This document shows, one piece after another, positions 60,207 through 64,000 of a stretch of 64,000 nt of DNA. Made by a program: the position numbers and the translations under genes. A model generated the notes under the pieces. That model did no database searches. It was not told the DNA's origin and worked only from the letters and a program-made list of their open reading frames with translations. Every line of letters begins with the position of its first letter. Position 1 is the first letter of the stretch. Source of the stretch: Avena insularis (lineage: Eukaryota > Streptophyta > Magnoliopsida > Poales > Poaceae); assembly GCA_023614405.1 (NCBI GenBank), contig CM042687.1, positions 67,252,992 through 67,316,991 on the forward strand, in the 5' to 3' direction.

Positions 60207-61000
60207 TGTTGGGGGGGGGGGGTGACCCCGGATATGGTCAAGCCGGGGGAAGCCAAAAGGAGTTTCCCCGGTCTTATGCCGAGTTACTGGTTATATCAGC
60301 CGAATCATGTAAAGGTCGGCCGAGATGAGAATGACCATGACCTTTACCAGAGGGGCTGTACGTTATTCGGCCGACGTACAAGTTAGGTCGGTCGGGCAAG
60401 TCCGTATAAGCCATAACGCAGGTGAAGGCCGAGCCGAGTTAAGCGAGGCAGGGCCGAATAACACGAAGCTTGCAGGAGAAGGAAGAACCTAAGGTCAAAC
60501 CCTAGCCTCGGGCTAGGAAGAATCTGAACAGAGCCAAGCGCAAAGGACAAGGCACAGAGCAGCAGAGGAGCAGAAGGATGTCACGGAGGTGACATTCCTG
60601 GAACCTGAGGGATGGAGGTGGGGCTCTCTGGAACTTTGCCGTCATTAGAAGGGGGACACGGAAAGGAGCTCGCCGAGTTACTATATTGGGACAAGCATAT
60701 TCCTCGAATATGCTTGCCACGTCAGCCCTAGAGGAGCCAAGGCACCCCCTTTATACGGAGAGGCTTGGGTACTGAGGAAGGGATCGGCTCATTCTAGACC
60801 GTTAGGCTGATAGAAATTCATCCTCTCTTCCTGCATACAGCTCTAGGAGCACTTGTAGTCCGAAAAAGGAGAAATAAAGATCTGTATGTTAGTCATTTGT
60901 GTGTAGATTCAACTACATCTTCCCTTCCCGGATCCCTCTAGCATCCATTGGCCCCAAACTTTAGCCTACCCATGGCATCTGCCGTGCCACCACCACGACA
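60207..61000 (+). repeat. G4 5' LTR
   Basis: It starts TGTT followed by a run of 12 G and ends ACCACCACGACA. TTTATACGGAG near 60750 is a candidate TATA box. The long G run may be imprecise in the assembly. Confidence 0.9.
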
Positions 61001-61018
61001 GTTGGCGCCCACCATGGG
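61001..61018 (+). promoter_or_regulatory. G4 primer-binding site
   Basis: GTTGGCGCCCACCATGGG begins directly after the LTR terminal CA. Equivalent sites lie at 54652 (G3) and ~36240 (G2, minus strand). Confidence 0.75.
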
Positions 61019-61043
61019 GCCAGCAACGGTGCTAGCTAGAGTC

Positions 61044-63780
61044 ATGATCCGGACGGGAAACTCCATCCACACTGGCGAGGGCGTTGTCTCTGGCTTAGTC
61101 CGGAGATTTGATCTCTGTGACTATGTCAGGGATAACGCAGGCAGCTTCAGGGGAAAAACTCCTCCGCGCAATGGCGTCTTCATCAACCTGGGCATGCACA
61201 GGATCTACGTCGGCGTCAACACCTCCGACGTCTATCCTCACCAAGTTATTGTTGCAGGAGAGCCCCCCTTAGTGCCGTAAACGGTCCGCGTGGAGAACGC
61301 CCCGTCAGCAGCGCCGAGGTGATGGTCGCAGCCGGGGTGCAGACGGGAGCAGCAGGCGCCGGATCAAGCAAGGATCCGACGACGGGAGTGCAGGTGACCA
61401 CAAAGCAGGCAGCTCCACCGCCCACCGAGGTAAATCCTTCAGCAGCCAACCCAGCCGAGGTGCAGGAGACGACCCCGAAGGCACCAAGGGTAAGATGGCC
61501 ACTTCTGGAAAGACCAGAAAATATTCTCCAGGCAACTATAGATAATCTGACCACACCTGTAGCGCCGATACTTGATCCGGCTAACGCTCAGGCAGAATTA
61601 GAAGAAGCCAGGCAAAAGGTACTGGTAGAGGCAAAAAAGGTGTCGGCATTGCGGGAGTCCTTAAACAGGACCCTCCGAGAATATGCTAAGGCAAACAAGC
61701 TTGACGTCGCTCCCGAGCGGGTTGATGAATTAAGATTGAGAGGGAAGAACCTCATGGATGATATCAATAAAGAGCATGAGACTCATAAGGCAGATTCAGT
61801 CGATCTAGGATTGCCGAGGTATAGCACCCCGGCAAAGAACCTAAGGGCGGCAAATGCCGCTGCACTAGAGTTAGAAGGACTGACCGGCGAAGCCCGGCAG
61901 AAATAGCAGGAAAGAGTAAATGAGCTGGTGCGCATTGCGAACCAGTAGAATGAAGAAATGCTCAGGGCAGACCCGGCAAGGCCTGGTGCCTCGCGTATGG
62001 TTCATTCGGCTGGTGCAGACCATTCCCTATCGATGGCAACATCATTCTCACCAGAAACAATGCTTGAAAAGACAGAAGAACCGGAAAAGAAATAAGCAAA
62101 TTGTTCCGTATGATCCGGCAGTAGCCGGAAAAGCAAATGAAAACAGAGGCAATGGGAGCCGAAGTAACAGTGGTGAAAGAAACCCCGGCCGTGCCGACAA
62201 AGGAAACGGAAGCCGAGGTAATGGGGATCTCGGAAGAGGAAATCATGAGAATAATATCCCAGCAGAAGGAGGGAGGGATCCGCCGCCTAATCCTCAGCCG
62301 AGATATGAACCTCGGCAAGAAAGAGAAGTGAGACCACCTCGCCACAATCAGGTGAATGAGAGGTACAATGATGGTTATTCAGATATGGAATATGCGGGTC
62401 ATGGTGGGAATAACCACTATGGAATGCAGGAAAGAATTATGTACAGAGATTTGCCATTGAATGATGCAAGAGTAAAACTAGACCGGTTGTACCGGTCCGA
62501 GTTGTTAGAAGAGCAGGGTCCGCCAGGTCCGGCATGTTTCGGACCACGGATCATGGGCGAGCCGCCAGTGCCGAACTTTCAACTGGCAAGAGGCACGAAA
62601 ACTTACAATGGGAGCACCAAACCACAGGATTGGTTGATTGATTATGCCACTGCTGTAAAAATAGCAAGTGGAAACTTGCGATGGGCAGTAAGATATGTCC
62701 CGCAAATGCTGGAAGGACCAGCCAGAGTATGGCTGAATAATCTGCCTCTAGGCAGCATCAACTGTTGGTTGGATTTTGAATAAATGTTTGTCAGCAACTT
62801 CACCAGTACTTACAAAAGGCCAAACAGGCCGCAGCAGCTAGCAATGTGCAAGCAAAGGCCGAATGAGACAGACAGAGAATTCTTAACTCGGTGGTGTAAC
62901 CTCAGGAATTCATGCGAGGGAGTTATAGAATCACAAGCGATATCTTGGTTCGCTCAAGGATGCCGTTATGCTAGTGTCTTGTGGCAGCGAATGCAAAGAG
63001 ATATGCCAACCACTTTGGCAGAAGCCATCAGGATAGCGGATTTGTATGCATTGGGAGATATGACGCAACCAGAGCTGATGTCGGCAGATCATCGGGAGCA
63101 TCAAGATCAATATGCAAGAGATGCGGCTGGGTCATCGAGGCACAATGAGTTCAGAGGAAGAAGAAGAGAGGAAAGACCGGATTACAGATATGCCTCCAAT
63201 CAGGTGGCAGCGGTAGTGCAAGATCAGCCGAGTCACGGGAACAGTCAGCGGCAGAAGAATGGTCCTCAGCAATGGACACCAAGGAATGAAGGGAAGAGAT
63301 AGTGGACACCAGAACAGAAGAAGCAATGGCAGGAAAGGCCGAAGTACACGTTTGAGTCCATTTTGGATCAACCGTGTAAGTTTCACACTCCAAACCTGGC
63401 CAAGCCGGCCAATCATACAACTCGGCAATGTGCCTGGATGAAAAATGCAATGGGTAACCCGGCGGTCATGCAAGCACCTTCCCATCAGGCGCATCAGCAG
63501 CAGCAGCCGCAGTTGACTGGAGCAAATGCACAGCAACTAATGTTACCCCCTCCTCCCCCGAGATATGATAACTCGGACCGGAGAGATGCAGTGCATCAAG
63601 TGATAAATCAGGGTCAGGATGGAAGGACGAACCCCTAAAATAATGGACGCAATGATTACAGGGAACATCATCAATCATATTGCGTGTTCACAACAGAACA
63701 AGAAGACAGGCAAAGTGTACAGCACCGGCATATGGAAGTAAATGCGGTTATGCCGGCAGTACCAAGATATGTGCCTTGGT
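61044..63780 (+). pseudogene. G4 gag
   Basis: The N-terminal part is 61044-61279. A coiled-coil-like alanine/glutamate-rich part is 61319-61906 (AQAELEEARQKVLVEAKKVS). An arginine/asparagine-rich linker is at ~62100-62340. The capsid-like section is 62340-62783 (PNFQLARGTKTYNGSTKPQD, MLEGPARVWLNN), continuing 62784-63302 after one stop (RPNETDREFLTRWCNLRNSC). The nucleocapsid-like CKFHT...NHTTRQCAW is near 63376-63440. Stops at 61904, 62781 and 63300 and a frameshift near 62000 interrupt an otherwise readable gag. Confidence 0.9.
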
Positions 63781-64000
63781 CAGATCAAGAAGTAACTTAG
63801 AGCATAAAGGATCATCCCAAAATAATGCTGAATCCGGGGTCGTACGCACTCGTACTAGATCCGACATTTGTCGGACCAAGCACTAATGTGAAATTTTCGA
63901 AGGTACTTATTGACAATGGGAGCAGTATCAACATCATGTACAAGGATACAATGCATAAACTCGGAATATCGCAGAATATGCTGCAATCCACGAGAACCAC
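63730..64000 (+). pseudogene. G4 protease start
   Basis: The frame reads MEVNAVMPAVPRYVPW, a TAG stop, then SIKDHPKIMLNPGSYALVLD and VLIDNGSSINIMYKDTMHKL. D-N-G occupies the position where this family usually has D-G-G. The frame is open at the window edge. Confidence 0.85.

Larger units (their letters stand above)
60207..64000 (+). mobile_element. G4: gypsy element, 5' portion running off the window
   Basis: A 794-bp LTR (TGTTGGGG...CGACA), the primer site GTTGGCGCCCACCATGGGGC, gag, and the start of protease. It is inserted in the second 660-bp CACTA repeat. It is better preserved than G3 and of the same family. Confidence 0.92.

Noticed and set aside
60207..60225. G run as a regulatory G-quadruplex
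   Set aside because: There is only one run of G, not four. It may be a sequencing or assembly artefact at the LTR start.

Overview
This window is plant nuclear DNA from a grass of the wheat/barley tribe (Triticeae). The evidence is one intron-rich plant gene, Stowaway-type MITEs starting CTCCCTYCG, a copia LTR opening TGTTGGAGATATGCCC (the BARE/WIS/Angela type), a CACTACAAGAAATG CACTA terminus, and deeply nested LTR retrotransposons. Apart from that one gene, and possibly one captured gene inside a transposon, almost everything is mobile DNA.

Region 1 (1-9.7 kb, + strand) is a SUVR-class SET-domain histone lysine methyltransferase. Its eight coding exons join in frame from ATG 1208 to TGA 9227 (652 codons): WIYLD, pre-SET, SET, post-SET. 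Its introns hold two Stowaway MITEs, one hAT-like MITE and a 1.8-kb DNA transposon.

Region 2 (9.7-11.45 kb) has a second copy of the hAT-like MITE, a DNA-element remnant carrying a decayed AP2/ERF-like fragment, and another Stowaway-like element.

Region 3 (11.45-48.6 kb) is one old minus-strand Ty3/gypsy chromovirus-type element (G1). Its 0.27-kb LTRs lie 37 kb apart because other elements inserted into it. These are a BARE-like copia (C1, 13003-30060, TSD CTACT) that itself holds a giant-LTR, coding-poor element (L1, 16406-24737, TSD CATTC); a second gypsy remnant (G2) holding a solo LTR (S1, TSD CACGT); and a long-TIR, Mutator-like element (~38.53-47.39 kb). The last carries a two-exon zinc-finger-like gene, 62-bp and 122-bp tandem repeats, and a solo LTR (S2) related to L1. 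LTR divergence judged by eye falls inward (G1 most, C1 intermediate, L1 least), as the nesting order predicts.

Region 4 (48.6-53.9 kb) has the far side of the DNA element that G1 entered, then a 5'-truncated L1-type LINE (RT, zf-RVT, RNase H) abutting a second LINE fragment.

Region 5 (53.9-64 kb, + strand) has two related gypsy elements. G3 is cut by a CACTA element that contains 660-bp tandem repeats. The CACTA is in turn cut by G4, which runs off the window. G3 also carries an antisense protein-like reading frame.

The only gene likely to be working is the SUVR gene. All transposon reading frames seen carry stops, frameshifts or catalytic substitutions. Element names C1, G1-G4, L1, S1, S2, M1 and D0 are local labels. 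All percent identities are by-eye estimates.
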